Source: Lachnospiraceae bacterium UBA3863 (GTDB lineage: Bacteria > Bacillota > Clostridia > Lachnospirales > Lachnospiraceae). From it: DNA of 19,907 nt. The stretch is taken from contig DGGX01000191.1 of the NCBI GenBank assembly GCA_002392385.1, positions 1 through 19,907 of the forward strand, read 5' to 3'. Both the position numbers and the translations under genes were made by a program. This document shows positions 1 through 7,630 of this stretch, piece after piece; within the stretch, counting starts at the first letter, position 1; each line of letters starts with the position of its first letter. Below the pieces are notes generated by a model. The model saw only the letters and a program-made list of their open reading frames with translations, was not told the DNA's origin and searched no databases.

Positions 1-564
1 ATAGATGCCCGGCAGGTCCGTGATCCGCGTATCCGCGTGGCCCCGGATCACACCGTCCTTGCGCTCCACCGTCACGCCCGGGAAATTGCCCACGTGCTGC
101 CGGGCCCCCGTCAGCTGGTTGAAGAGGGTCGTCTTGCCGCTGTTCTGGTTGCCCACAAGGGCAAAGGTCAGCGTGGTCCCCTCGGGCAGGGGCTGCCCGC
201 TCCCCTTGGGGTGGAACTTGCCGCCCTCTCCGAGGCCGGGGTGGGCCTTCTCTCTGCGCCGTTCCCCATGTCCTGTCTGTCCCTGCTCTGCCCTCTGTGC
301 CGCTTCCGGCGCGGAGGGCTCCGGACATTGTCCGTCCTCCGTCACGAGCCTGACCCCGATCTTCTGCGCGTCGGCCAGGCGCAGGGTCAGTTCGTAGCCG
401 TGGATCCGCAGCTCCATGGGGTCTCCCATGGGGGCATAGCGGATCAGGGTGACCTCCGCACCGGGGATCACGCCCATGTCCAGGATATGCTGGCGCAGGG
501 CGCCCTCCCCCTCTACACTCTCTATAACGGCCTTACGGCCGATCTCCAACTGATCCAGCTTCAT
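1..564 (-). CDS. feoB: FeoA-FeoB fusion, ferrous iron transporter (N-terminal 188 residues; gene runs off the left edge)
   Basis: GTP-dependent Fe(II) uptake protein of the inner membrane; only its cytoplasmic N-terminus lies in the window. Residues 1 to about 85 read as a FeoA (SH3-like) domain: it starts MKLDQLEIG, has the ILDMGVIPGAEV core and ends near ADAQKIGV. A charged, Gly/Pro-rich linker follows (about 88-128). The FeoB G domain then begins: G1/P-loop GNQNSGKTT (138-146), switch/G2 GNFPGVTVE (159-167) and G3 DLPG (183-186). Typical FeoB has GNPN-x-GKT, so Q140 and S142 are mild variants. The membrane part lies beyond the edge. The start codon (564-562) overlaps the TGA of the lysR gene as ATGA, with an AGGGGGAG ribosome binding site inside the lysR end, so translation is probably coupled. 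Fused FeoA-FeoB proteins are known. No Fur or DtxR-like box was recognised nearby. Confidence 0.95.
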   Translation of the reverse strand, partial: MKLDQLEIGRKAVIESVEGEGALRQHILDMGVIPGAEVTLIRYAPMGDPMELRIHGYELTLRLADAQKIGVRLVTEDGQCPEPSAPEAAQRAEQGQTGHGERRREKAHPGLGEGGKFHPKGSGQPLPEGTTLTFALVGNQNSGKTTLFNQLTGARQHVGNFPGVTVERKDGVIRGHADTRITDLPGIY

Positions 565-1475
565 ACGCTGTCTCCCCCTCTTCTCTCCTCTGTCAGCTCT
601 CTGTGTTCCAGCAGCCAGTCCCGGGCATAGCGCACGGCCGGCGGCAGCTGCCTTCCGGCGCTCCACATCATGTAGACGGTGCGCCTGCCGGCCTCTCCCC
701 GCAGCGGCACAAAGGTCACGGTGCCCTCCGGCGCCGGCACCATGGGCATGACGGCGGCGCCCTCGCCCAGGGATACCCTGGTCAGCTGCGTGGACCAGCT
801 CTCTGTATATTCCGAGATAGGTGCCTTGATGCCCAGCCGCTCGAAATGGCTCTGGATCCAGGCGTCCAGATTCCTGCCCCTGTGGTAGCCGATCAGAGTC
901 TCCTCCGTCAGCTCCTCCAGTCCCAGGGTCTCCCGGTCCGCGAGCGGATGCCCGGCGGGCAGGACGGCGTAGAGCTGCTGGCTGCGGAAGGGCACCGTCA
1001 CCAGGCCCTCCATCTCCGGCAGACAGGAGAAGGCGATATCCACGATCCCCCTGGGCACATCCTCTTCAAAATTGTAGGTGGCGTGGTTCTCATGGATCTG
1101 CAGAAGGATGTTCTGCTCCGCGCATTCCTCTTTGAATGTCCGCAGAAGCGCCGCGGCGAACTGCCAGCAGTTAATGTAGGAGAAAGCGATATTGACCACG
1201 CCGGCGTTGGGTGTCCTCAGCCTGCGCATGGTCTGGGTGATATGGTCAGTCTGCGCGATGGCCTCCTCCGCCATGGGAAGAAGGGCCTGCCCGTAGCGGG
1301 TGATCTCCACCTGCTTGCCATGAGCCCTGACAAAAAGGGGGAGCTCCAGCTCCCTCTCCAGAGACAGGATGGCGTGGCTGAGCGCTGACTGCGTTACGTT
1401 GAGATTCTGGGATGCCCGGGTGAAATTAAGGGTCTTCGCGACCTCCCGGAAATAAACCAGCTGTTGTATGGTCAT
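561..1475 (-). CDS. LysR-family transcriptional regulator
   Basis: 304 residues, the normal LysR length. The N-terminal winged HTH (about 1-60) begins MTIQQLVYFREVAK and contains the recognition-helix stretch TQSALSHAILSLE. It is followed by the linker helix and a periplasmic-binding-protein-like effector domain (about 90-290). The start at 1475 was chosen over an ATG 12 codons upstream because the LysR fold begins MTIQQL and AGGAGAG lies about 7 nt before it. The stop overlaps the feoAB start by 4 nt (ATGA), so the regulator is expressed with the iron transporter. The effector cannot be read from sequence. LysR proteins usually regulate themselves and a neighbour, so feoAB or the upstream alcohol dehydrogenase are candidate targets (inference). 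Confidence 0.93.
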   Translation of the reverse strand: MTIQQLVYFREVAKTLNFTRASQNLNVTQSALSHAILSLERELELPLFVRAHGKQVEITRYGQALLPMAEEAIAQTDHITQTMRRLRTPNAGVVNIAFSYINCWQFAAALLRTFKEECAEQNILLQIHENHATYNFEEDVPRGIVDIAFSCLPEMEGLVTVPFRSQQLYAVLPAGHPLADRETLGLEELTEETLIGYHRGRNLDAWIQSHFERLGIKAPISEYTESWSTQLTRVSLGEGAAVMPMVPAPEGTVTFVPLRGEAGRRTVYMMWSAGRQLPPAVRYARDWLLEHRELTEERRGGDSV

Positions 1476-1516
1476 AGTCCTCTCTCCTGTTATCTCTCGA
1501 AAGATATACAAGGGCT

Positions 1517-1525
1517 ATTGTACCA
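1517..1525 (-). promoter_or_regulatory. Candidate extended -10 promoter for lysR-feoAB
   Basis: On the minus strand TGG-TACAAT matches an extended -10 element (5 of 6 in the hexamer), about 42 nt before the lysR ATG. No good -35 is present 17 nt upstream. A short inverted repeat, TACAA-N6-TTGTA (1507-1522), overlaps the -10 and could be an autoregulatory site, but five-base arms are weak evidence. Confidence 0.35.
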
Positions 1526-1570
1526 CAGAACAGCCTGCCGCACCCATTAAAAAAGGGACCAAATACAGGG

Positions 1571-1623
1571 AAAACCCTGCCGCGGAGGCCGGAAGCGCTG
1601 CTCCCGTGTGCCTCCCGGCAGGG
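1571..1623 (-). terminator. Rho-independent terminator after the alcohol dehydrogenase
   Basis: A near-perfect 14-bp stem with one bulged base (arms 1610-1623 and 1575-1589) sits about 50 nt past the stop at 1672. On the minus strand it is followed by TTTT and then a T-rich stretch with a second TTTTTT near 1550. It separates the alcohol dehydrogenase from lysR-feoAB on the same strand. Confidence 0.6.
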
Positions 1624-1671
1624 CCGGTCTCCTTTCGGTCCGCGCCTGACGCTCTTCCGCGGGGAAAGGTG

Positions 1672-2820
1672 TCAGACCAGATATGCCTTCAGAGAGCCCA
1701 TGAAGATCTTCTTCAGGCCCTCGCCGTCCATGTGGCCGGGATAGATGGCCAGACGACGGCTCTGGTAGGTGAGGAAATGCTCCACCCATCCGTCGATCTC
1801 CTGCTCCGTGACCGTCATGTGCACGTCCCGGTTGGTCATCGCACGGACATACTCCGCAAACTCGTCCACGTTGTTGAACCCGCAGGCCTCAAGGATAGGC
1901 GCGACGATGCTCTGGTCCTGGATGGAGCGCAGGAACTCTCCCTGCGTGATGCTGCAGGCAAGGCCGTGGTTGAGCCCCTTGTCATGGGACAGATAATAGC
2001 CCAGTCCGTGGGGCAGAAGGGTGCCTGCCTGGTAGAAGGCCATGCCCTGTACCGCCGAGTGCAGCATGATGTTGTCGTAATCCTCGTCCGTCAGCTCCCC
2101 GGAGAGCAGATGGTCCTTGAACTTCCGGAAGAGACCGAATCCGATCATGGCGATCTGCCGGTTGAGGAAATTGCTCTTCACATTGATGTAGGTCTCGATG
2201 CCGTGGCTCAGGGCGTCCATGGCGCCCGTATCCAGGATCAGCTGGGGCGCGCCGCTGATATAGCGGGGATCCAGCAGAGCCGCCTCGGCAAAAACGATCA
2301 TGGGCGGCGTGTCCTTGGAGCCGGTATCTTTTCTCGTAAGGACATAGAAGCCGGTGATCTCCGAGCTGGAGCCGGCCGTGGTGGGCACACAGATCACCGG
2401 GCGGCAGGGATAGGGCCGCCGGTAGGCATCGGTCACCGGATGCTTGAAGAAGAGGTCATAGGCTGCCTCTTCCTCGGTGATATCGTTCTGCAGAAGGACG
2501 CTGGCGGCCTTGGCGGCATCCATGGAGGAACCGCCGCCGACGCCCAGGAAGAAATCCGGGCCGAAGGCCTTGGCTTTCCGGGTGATCCGCACGATGCATT
2601 CCACGGAGGGGTTCTCCTCGGTCTCGTCGAAGACTTCGTAGGCGATGCCCTTGTCCTTCAGGACCTGCTCGACATCTTCGAGAGCCAGGTGCCGTCCTTC
2701 GAACTTAGTGGTGACGATGAAGGCCCTCTTTCCGTAGCTGGCGATGAGATCCGCCTGCTTACTGACGACTTCGCGTCCGAAATAGACCGGGGCCGGCGCG
2801 TGGAATTTAAAATCTTTCAT
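1672..2820 (-). CDS. Iron-containing (group III) alcohol dehydrogenase
   Basis: 382-residue NAD(P)-dependent alcohol/aldehyde oxidoreductase of the FucO/YqhD/butanol dehydrogenase superfamily, cytoplasmic. Visible are the nucleotide-binding motif GGGSSMDAAK (95-104), the PTTAGSSSE motif (146-154) and the four usual metal ligands: D202 and H206 (MDALSHGIE), H271 (LLPHGLGY) and H285 (GLNHGLA). Length is normal. The start at 2820 was chosen over an ATG 22 codons upstream because AGAAAGGA lies about 7 nt before it and family members begin at this point (KDFKFHAPAPVYFG). It is a single-gene unit: a terminator follows and it diverges from the OYE reductase. The substrate cannot be assigned. The pairing with an ene-reductase suggests reduction of unsaturated aldehydes or alcohols, or redox balancing (inference). 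Confidence 0.93.
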   Translation of the reverse strand: MKDFKFHAPAPVYFGREVVSKQADLIASYGKRAFIVTTKFEGRHLALEDVEQVLKDKGIAYEVFDETEENPSVECIVRITRKAKAFGPDFFLGVGGGSSMDAAKAASVLLQNDITEEEAAYDLFFKHPVTDAYRRPYPCRPVICVPTTAGSSSEITGFYVLTRKDTGSKDTPPMIVFAEAALLDPRYISGAPQLILDTGAMDALSHGIETYINVKSNFLNRQIAMIGFGLFRKFKDHLLSGELTDEDYDNIMLHSAVQGMAFYQAGTLLPHGLGYYLSHDKGLNHGLACSITQGEFLRSIQDQSIVAPILEACGFNNVDEFAEYVRAMTNRDVHMTVTEQEIDGWVEHFLTYQSRRLAIYPGHMDGEGLKKIFMGSLKAYLV

Positions 2821-2877
2821 GGGATGTCCTTTCTGTTTATATACACGGTCATGAGGGTTGACATACACACTTTGTGA

Positions 2878-2992
2878 ATCTGCCATTATTTTAACGGGCC
2901 CGCTCCCGGAAGGGAAACCGATTTAATTCATAGGGGCGATGAAAAAAGGTCATTGGAAGGCTTCAGAACGACTCGTTAAAATAAGAACAGAT
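2878..2992. promoter_or_regulatory. Two inverted copies of a 19-bp module in the divergent intergenic region
   Basis: CGTTAAAATAAGAACAGAT on the plus strand (2974-2992) is matched on the minus strand at 2896-2878 by CGTTAAAATAATGGCAGAT. The two agree at 16 of 19 positions, including an unbroken run of 11. One copy faces the OYE reductase and the other faces the alcohol dehydrogenase; their inner ends are 77 bp apart. The right copy sits just upstream of, and partly over, a TGT-GATAAT extended -10. This arrangement fits a shared regulator or a duplicated promoter element serving both genes. The regulator is unknown. Confidence 0.55.
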
Positions 2993-3000
2993 GTGATAAT
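2992..3000 (+). promoter_or_regulatory. Candidate extended -10 promoter for the OYE reductase
   Basis: TGT-GATAAT matches an extended -10 element, 5 of 6 in the hexamer. The expected start of transcription is near 3007, leaving a leader of about 47 nt. No good -35 is seen: the -35 position falls in the right copy of the 19-bp module, as expected for a promoter that depends on an activator. Confidence 0.4.
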
Positions 3001-3053
3001 ACGCGCCTGAAAAGCGATGTGACGCGGCAGGCGTCCGCCGAAGGAGGACAGAT

Positions 3054-5039
3054 ATGACAGGAAGATATGAACACCTTTTCACGCCCATTCAGATCGGTAA
3101 GCTTACGGTCAAGAACCGCTACGCGGTAGGTGCCATGGGCGGCCGGCATTTCATCTACACCGACAAGGGCTCCTACAGCCGCAACGGCATCGAGTACTGG
3201 GTGGAGCGCGCGAAGGGCGGCTTCGGCCTGATCGTGACCGGTTCCAACGTGGCGAACCTGACCGTGGACCCTTTCGACCCGGTGAACGGCAACCCCAATC
3301 CCCTCATGTTCAAGAGCTATTTCAGCGCCGCGGCCCGCGAGGTCCTCGAGCGCGTGCACAGCTACGGCGGCGCCATGTTCATGCAGGTCTCCATGGGCCC
3401 CGGCCGCATGCGGGACGGCAAGTCATGTTCCGCCATTCCCCGCTACAAGGCCCCGGACCAGCTGACCGAGGTCCTGACTAAAGAGGAGATCGAGACCAAG
3501 ATCGCCGATATGGCCAGGCTGTCCGCCTTCGCCAAACAGTGCGGCTACGACGGCGTGGAGATCCACGGCATGCACTGGGGCTATCTTCTGGACCAGTTCG
3601 CCATGGCCTATACCAACCACCGGACCGATGAGTACGGCGGGGACCTGGACGGCCGTCTCCTCATCCACAAGAAGATCATCCGGGCCATCAAGGAAGCCTG
3701 CGGCGAGGACTACCCGGTGGCGATCCGCATGTGCATGAAGACCTACATGGCCGGCTACAACAAGACCACCCTGGACGGGGAGGACGAGGTCGGCCGCACC
3801 ATCGAGGAGGCCGTGGAGATCGCGAAAAGGTTCGAGGAGTGGGGCGTCGACATGCTGGACGTCAATTCCGGCACCTATGACACCTTCTACTACTGTGTGG
3901 GCCCCTACTACATGCCCAAGGGCTACAACATCGACCTGGCCGCTCAGCTCAAGGCAGCCGTGAAGATCCCGGTCTTCCTGGCCGGCAAGATGGATGATCC
4001 CGACCTCTGTGAGCAGGCCATCGCCGAAGGCAAGATCGACGGCGTCACCCTGGCCAGAGCCTCCCTCGTGGATCCCGACTACCCCAACAAGGTCTTCATG
4101 GGCAGGCCCGAGACCATCCGTCCCTGTATCGCCTGCACCAACTGCATCGAGACCGTGCTGGCCGCCGGCGTGCCCCTCTGCAGCGCGGACCCGGCCGCCA
4201 TGCATCACTATAACAACGGCGTGCAGACCGCCCCTGTGAAGAAGAAAGTCCTGGTGGTCGGCGGCGGCGTGGCCGGCATGGAAGCGGCCAGGACCGCCCG
4301 TCTCTGCGGCCATGACGTGGAGCTCTGTGAGGCCGACGGCGTTCTGGGCGGCCACCTTCTGGAGGCCGGCGCCCACCCCTTCAAGGACGGCATCGCCGAT
4401 CTCAACCGCTGGTACCAGGCGGAACTGGACCGTGTCGGCGTGAAGGTCTCCCTCAACACCCGCCTGGATGCCGACGCCATCCGGGCCAAGGCTCCCGACG
4501 CCGTGGTCCTGGCCGTGGGCAGCGACCACTTCATCCCCCGGATCCAGGGTGTGGACCACGACAAGTGCGTGAGCTGCCGGGACATCCTCCTGAAGACCCG
4601 CACGACCGGCGACCGCGTCGTCATCGTGGGCGGCGGCCTGACCGGCTGCGAGCTGGCCTATGACCTGGCTGCCGTCGAGAACAAGGAAGTGACCATCGTG
4701 GAAGGCCTCGACGACATCATGTCCGCCGGCGCCCCCGTGCCCAAGGCCGTCAACATGATGCTCCGCGACCTTCTGAAGAAATATAATGTGAAGCTCTGCA
4801 CCGGCCGCATGATCCGCGCGGTCACCGATGAAGGCGCTGTGGTGGCTGACAGAGAGGGCAATGAGACTCTCCTTCCCGCGGACACCGTCGTCATGGCCAT
4901 CGGCCTGCGTCCCCGCAAGGATATGACTCAGGAGCTCCTGGGCTCCGGCATCGAAGTCTACAAGGCCGGTGACGGCGCAAAGGTCGGCAACATCCGCACC
5001 TGCACCGCGGCCGCCTACGAGATCGCAAGGAATATTTAA
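3054..5039 (+). CDS. OYE-family NADH:flavin oxidoreductase with FeS cluster and C-terminal FAD/NAD(P) domain (enoate / 2,4-dienoyl-CoA reductase type)
   Basis: 661 residues, the usual length of the FadH / trimethylamine dehydrogenase / BaiCD-BaiH group, which carries FMN, 4Fe-4S and FAD and reduces activated C=C bonds. Residues 1 to about 350 form the FMN TIM barrel, with active-site stretch VEIHGMHWGYLLDQF (168-182) and NHRTDEYGG (188-196). The cluster ligands follow as C358-x2-C361-x2-C364-x11-C376. The C-terminal half has two dinucleotide-binding motifs, GGGVAG (403-408, FAD) and GGGLTG (526-531, NAD(P)H). The start has AAGGAGGA 5 nt upstream. It is monocistronic, ended by a strong terminator and divergent from an iron alcohol dehydrogenase. 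The substrate is not deducible; a bile acid, an aromatic enoate or a dienoyl-CoA are all possible for this family. Confidence 0.93.
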   Translation: MTGRYEHLFTPIQIGKLTVKNRYAVGAMGGRHFIYTDKGSYSRNGIEYWVERAKGGFGLIVTGSNVANLTVDPFDPVNGNPNPLMFKSYFSAAAREVLERVHSYGGAMFMQVSMGPGRMRDGKSCSAIPRYKAPDQLTEVLTKEEIETKIADMARLSAFAKQCGYDGVEIHGMHWGYLLDQFAMAYTNHRTDEYGGDLDGRLLIHKKIIRAIKEACGEDYPVAIRMCMKTYMAGYNKTTLDGEDEVGRTIEEAVEIAKRFEEWGVDMLDVNSGTYDTFYYCVGPYYMPKGYNIDLAAQLKAAVKIPVFLAGKMDDPDLCEQAIAEGKIDGVTLARASLVDPDYPNKVFMGRPETIRPCIACTNCIETVLAAGVPLCSADPAAMHHYNNGVQTAPVKKKVLVVGGGVAGMEAARTARLCGHDVELCEADGVLGGHLLEAGAHPFKDGIADLNRWYQAELDRVGVKVSLNTRLDADAIRAKAPDAVVLAVGSDHFIPRIQGVDHDKCVSCRDILLKTRTTGDRVVIVGGGLTGCELAYDLAAVENKEVTIVEGLDDIMSAGAPVPKAVNMMLRDLLKKYNVKLCTGRMIRAVTDEGAVVADREGNETLLPADTVVMAIGLRPRKDMTQELLGSGIEVYKAGDGAKVGNIRTCTAAAYEIARNI

Positions 5040-5050
5040 CTGTATATATT

Positions 5051-5093
5051 AAAACCCCGGTGACGCCTTTTCCCAAGGGTCACCGGGGTTTTT
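5051..5093. terminator. Bidirectional Rho-independent terminator between OYE reductase and degV
   Basis: A perfect 11-bp GC-rich stem (AACCCCGGTGA at 5053-5063 with its complement at 5080-5090) is flanked by AAAA on the left and TTTTT on the right. It therefore works for the plus-strand OYE gene (stop 5039) and the minus-strand degV gene (stop 5116), which converge here. Confidence 0.87.
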
Positions 5094-5115
5094 CATGTAC
5101 CTGTGTCTGTTTTGC

Positions 5116-5979
5116 TTATCTTTCCTTCCCGCGGAAGAAGAGTCCCAGCATGCCGGGGCCCACGTGGGCGCCGGAGAAGGGCTCGTGCTGGCAGATGGTG
5201 ATGGGGATATCGGGGGTGATCCGGTGGACCAGGTCCTCCAGAAGGCGGGCATCCTCCAGGCAGTCGCCGTGGGAGATGCAGATCCTCTGGTCAGGGGAAT
5301 CCAGCCTCTTCTCGGCGTATTTGGCCGCCAGGGCCTCGATGGATCTCCGTCGGCCGCGGGTCTTCATGCAGGAAACGATGTGTCCCGTGCTGTCGCCGTA
5401 GAGGATAGGCTTGATGCCCAGGACGGTGCCGATCGCCGCGGTCATCCCGCTGACGCGGCCGGTCTTCTTCAGGAAGTTCAGGTCATCCACGGTGAAATAC
5501 TGGCAGGTGTGGGGCACCTCGGCGTCCAGGATGGCCGCCGCCTCCCGGGCGTCCATGTCCTGCCGGCTCAGCTCTGCCGCCCGCACGGCCAGGAGGCCGT
5601 TTCCGAAGCCGCAGCCCAGTGAGTCCACGATGTGGACGAACCGCTGGGGGAACTCCTCCATCAGCTCCCGCGCGGCGATCATGGCGGCGTTGAAGGTCCC
5701 GCTGATGCCGGAGCTCATGGAGATATAGATGATATCCTTACCCTTTTCAAGGAGCGGTGTGAAGTTGGTCAGAAAGAGCTGTGTGTTCAGGAGGCTGGTG
5801 CGGACCACCGTTCCCTTTCTGAGGGCGTCGTAGAAGGCGCGCCCGTCGAAATGATCCACATCCCCGCTGTAGACCTGGGGCTTCCCGTTTACGGTATACT
5901 CACAAGGCAGCAGGGAGATCCCCTCCAGCATACTCTGCGGCAGATTGGCGCTGCCGTCCGCAAACACAGCAAATGACAT
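5116..5979 (-). CDS. DegV family protein (fatty-acid-binding)
   Basis: 287 residues, the normal DegV/FakB length. DegV proteins bind a single fatty acid; the FakB members present it to the kinase FakA for phospholipid synthesis. Visible signatures are the N-terminal FADGSANLP, the central ISMSSGISGTFNAA (a form of the SSxLSGTY motif) and DDLNFLKKTGRVSG (the DLxxLxKxGRIS motif). The common N-terminal TSQPS is replaced by TSLLN near residue 62, so this may be a divergent member. The start is supported by AGGAG 8 nt upstream. It is the last gene of the minus-strand run and lies 124 nt past malQ with no terminator between, so it may be read from malQ as well as from its own promoter. A link to sugar use is not implied by the sequence. 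Confidence 0.92.
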   Translation of the reverse strand: MSFAVFADGSANLPQSMLEGISLLPCEYTVNGKPQVYSGDVDHFDGRAFYDALRKGTVVRTSLLNTQLFLTNFTPLLEKGKDIIYISMSSGISGTFNAAMIAARELMEEFPQRFVHIVDSLGCGFGNGLLAVRAAELSRQDMDAREAAAILDAEVPHTCQYFTVDDLNFLKKTGRVSGMTAAIGTVLGIKPILYGDSTGHIVSCMKTRGRRRSIEALAAKYAEKRLDSPDQRICISHGDCLEDARLLEDLVHRITPDIPITICQHEPFSGAHVGPGMLGLFFRGKER

Positions 5980-6023
5980 GATTCCGGCTCCTGTTCCATA
6001 TTTTGATATAGATGAATCAATTA

Positions 6024-6032
6024 ATCATATCA
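6024..6032 (-). promoter_or_regulatory. Candidate extended -10 promoter for degV
   Basis: On the minus strand TGA-TATGAT matches an extended -10 (5 of 6) about 45 nt before the degV ATG, in an AT-rich patch that contrasts with the surrounding GC-rich DNA. No clear -35 is present; the best, TTGGGC with an 18-nt spacer, is poor. Confidence 0.35.
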
Positions 6033-6103
6033 CAGAATGGCAATTAGGCCCAAATAACCCTGTCCCTGCCCCTTCTTCTGCCTCCCGCGGTCAGCCTCTT
6101 TCC

Positions 6104-7597
6104 TTATCTTCCGTAGAGCTGGGTCATCCTCCGGATCCGGTCGGCGAGCTGAGAGGTCAGGGCCTCCGGCGCGACGCGCCAGCACCAGTTGCTTCCCTGG
6201 GTGGAGGGCTTGTTGATGCGGGCGCTGTTGTCCAGGCCCAGGTAGTCCTGGAGAGGGATCACGCACAGGTCCGCCGCGGAGGACTGGGCCATGCGCAGCA
6301 TCTTGTCGATGAATTCTTCGGGATCGTCCGTCATCACGGCCAGGTATTCCCGGGCCTCCGCCAGCTCCTCGGGCAGGATGCTGTCCATCCAGCCGCGGAG
6401 GGTCTCGTTGTCGTGGGTCCCCGTGTAGACGGCGCAGTTATGGCCGAAGCGGTAGGGCAGGTATTCCATCCGTCCGGTGGAATCCCGGCTGTCGAAGGCG
6501 AATTCCAGGACCTTCATGTTGGGGAAGCCGGTATCCCGGACCAGCTGCCGGACGGTGTCCGTCACGTAGCCCAGGTCCTCGGCGATGATCTCCGGCTCTC
6601 CGCAGGCAGACGCGAGAGCCCGGAAGAGGTCCATGCCGGGGCCTTTCTCCCAGTGTCCCCGGGAGGCATTCTCGTCCTCGGCGGGAATGGCAAAATACTC
6701 ATCAAATCCGCGGAAATGGTCGATCCGGATCACATCGTACAGTTCCCGGCACTTGCTGATGCGGCGGATCCACCAGTCGTAACCGGTCTTCGCATGCTCC
6801 GCCCAGTCATAGAGAGGGTTCCCCCAGAGCTGCCCGTCCGCGGAGAAGCCGTCCGGGGGCACGCCCGCCACCATCCGGATCCTGTCCCTGTCGTCCAGGA
6901 GGAAGAGCTCCCTGTGGGCCCAGAAGTCCGCGCTGTCGGCGGAGACATAGATCGGAATATCGCCGATGATGCGGATGCCCGCTGCGTTGGCGTATTCCTT
7001 CAGGGCCTTCCACTGCCCGTCGAAGACGAACTGCACCCATTTGTGATAGCGGACCGCGTCCTCATAGTCCGCCCGCAGCGTGACCATGGTCTCCGGCTCC
7101 CGGTCACAGACCGCCTCCTCCCACTCGAAGAGGCTCTGGCCTCCGCGGGCTTCCTTGCAGGCCATGAAGAGGGCATAGTCCTCCAGCCAGAAGGCATTCT
7201 TCTCACAGAACCGGTGATAATCCGCCGTCTCCTCGTGACGGCTCCGTTCGAAGGCCTTGTGCAGCAGGGCCGGCCTCTCCCGGTAGAGCTTCCCGTAGTC
7301 CACTTTTCCGCCGTCCCCGGCGCTCTCCGCCGCGGCCTCACACTCCTCCTGCGTCAGCAGCCCCTGCTTCTGCAGGGCCTCCGGACTGATGAAATAGGGA
7401 TTCCCCGCAAATGTCGAGAAGGACTGGTAGGGAGAATCCCCGTACCCCGTCGGGCACAGGGGCAGGATCTGCCAGTATGTCTGCCCCGCCTCCTTCAGAA
7501 AATCCACAAACCGATACGCTTCCTCGGAAAAGTCCCCGATCCCGTATCTCCCCGGAAGGGAGAACACAGGCATCAGGATCCCGCTGCTTCTGTCCAT
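6104..7597 (-). CDS. malQ: 4-alpha-glucanotransferase (amylomaltase, GH77)
   Basis: 497 residues, the usual length for bacterial MalQ. It transfers alpha-1,4-glucan segments between maltooligosaccharides, releasing glucose and longer chains, in the cytoplasm. The N-terminal signature SSGILMPVFSLPGRYGIGD is followed by PLCPTGYGDSPYQSFSTFA (47-64). The GH77 catalytic residues are all present: nucleophile D293 (IRIDHFRGF), acid/base E340 (IIAEDLG) and D396 (GTHDNET). The start at 7597 was preferred to an ATG four codons upstream because GGAGG lies about 6 nt before it, while the upstream ATG has no Shine-Dalgarno. It lies 33 nt downstream of the GH36 gene on the same strand, so the two are probably co-transcribed. 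Confidence 0.95.
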   Translation of the reverse strand: MDRSSGILMPVFSLPGRYGIGDFSEEAYRFVDFLKEAGQTYWQILPLCPTGYGDSPYQSFSTFAGNPYFISPEALQKQGLLTQEECEAAAESAGDGGKVDYGKLYRERPALLHKAFERSRHEETADYHRFCEKNAFWLEDYALFMACKEARGGQSLFEWEEAVCDREPETMVTLRADYEDAVRYHKWVQFVFDGQWKALKEYANAAGIRIIGDIPIYVSADSADFWAHRELFLLDDRDRIRMVAGVPPDGFSADGQLWGNPLYDWAEHAKTGYDWWIRRISKCRELYDVIRIDHFRGFDEYFAIPAEDENASRGHWEKGPGMDLFRALASACGEPEIIAEDLGYVTDTVRQLVRDTGFPNMKVLEFAFDSRDSTGRMEYLPYRFGHNCAVYTGTHDNETLRGWMDSILPEELAEAREYLAVMTDDPEEFIDKMLRMAQSSAADLCVIPLQDYLGLDNSARINKPSTQGSNWCWRVAPEALTSQLADRIRRMTQLYGR

Positions 7598-7630
7598 CTC
7601 AGCCTCCATGTCTTATGTCACGCCGGTCCG

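Noticed and set aside
1468..2877. A 469-codon plus-strand open frame opposite the alcohol dehydrogenase
   Set aside because: The minus-strand gene has all four metal ligands and the NAD motif. The opposite frame also crosses that gene's terminator.
3423..4559. A 378-codon minus-strand open frame inside the OYE reductase gene
   Set aside because: It is fully contained in a gene with clear FeS and nucleotide-binding motifs, and reads as low-complexity Gly/Val/His.
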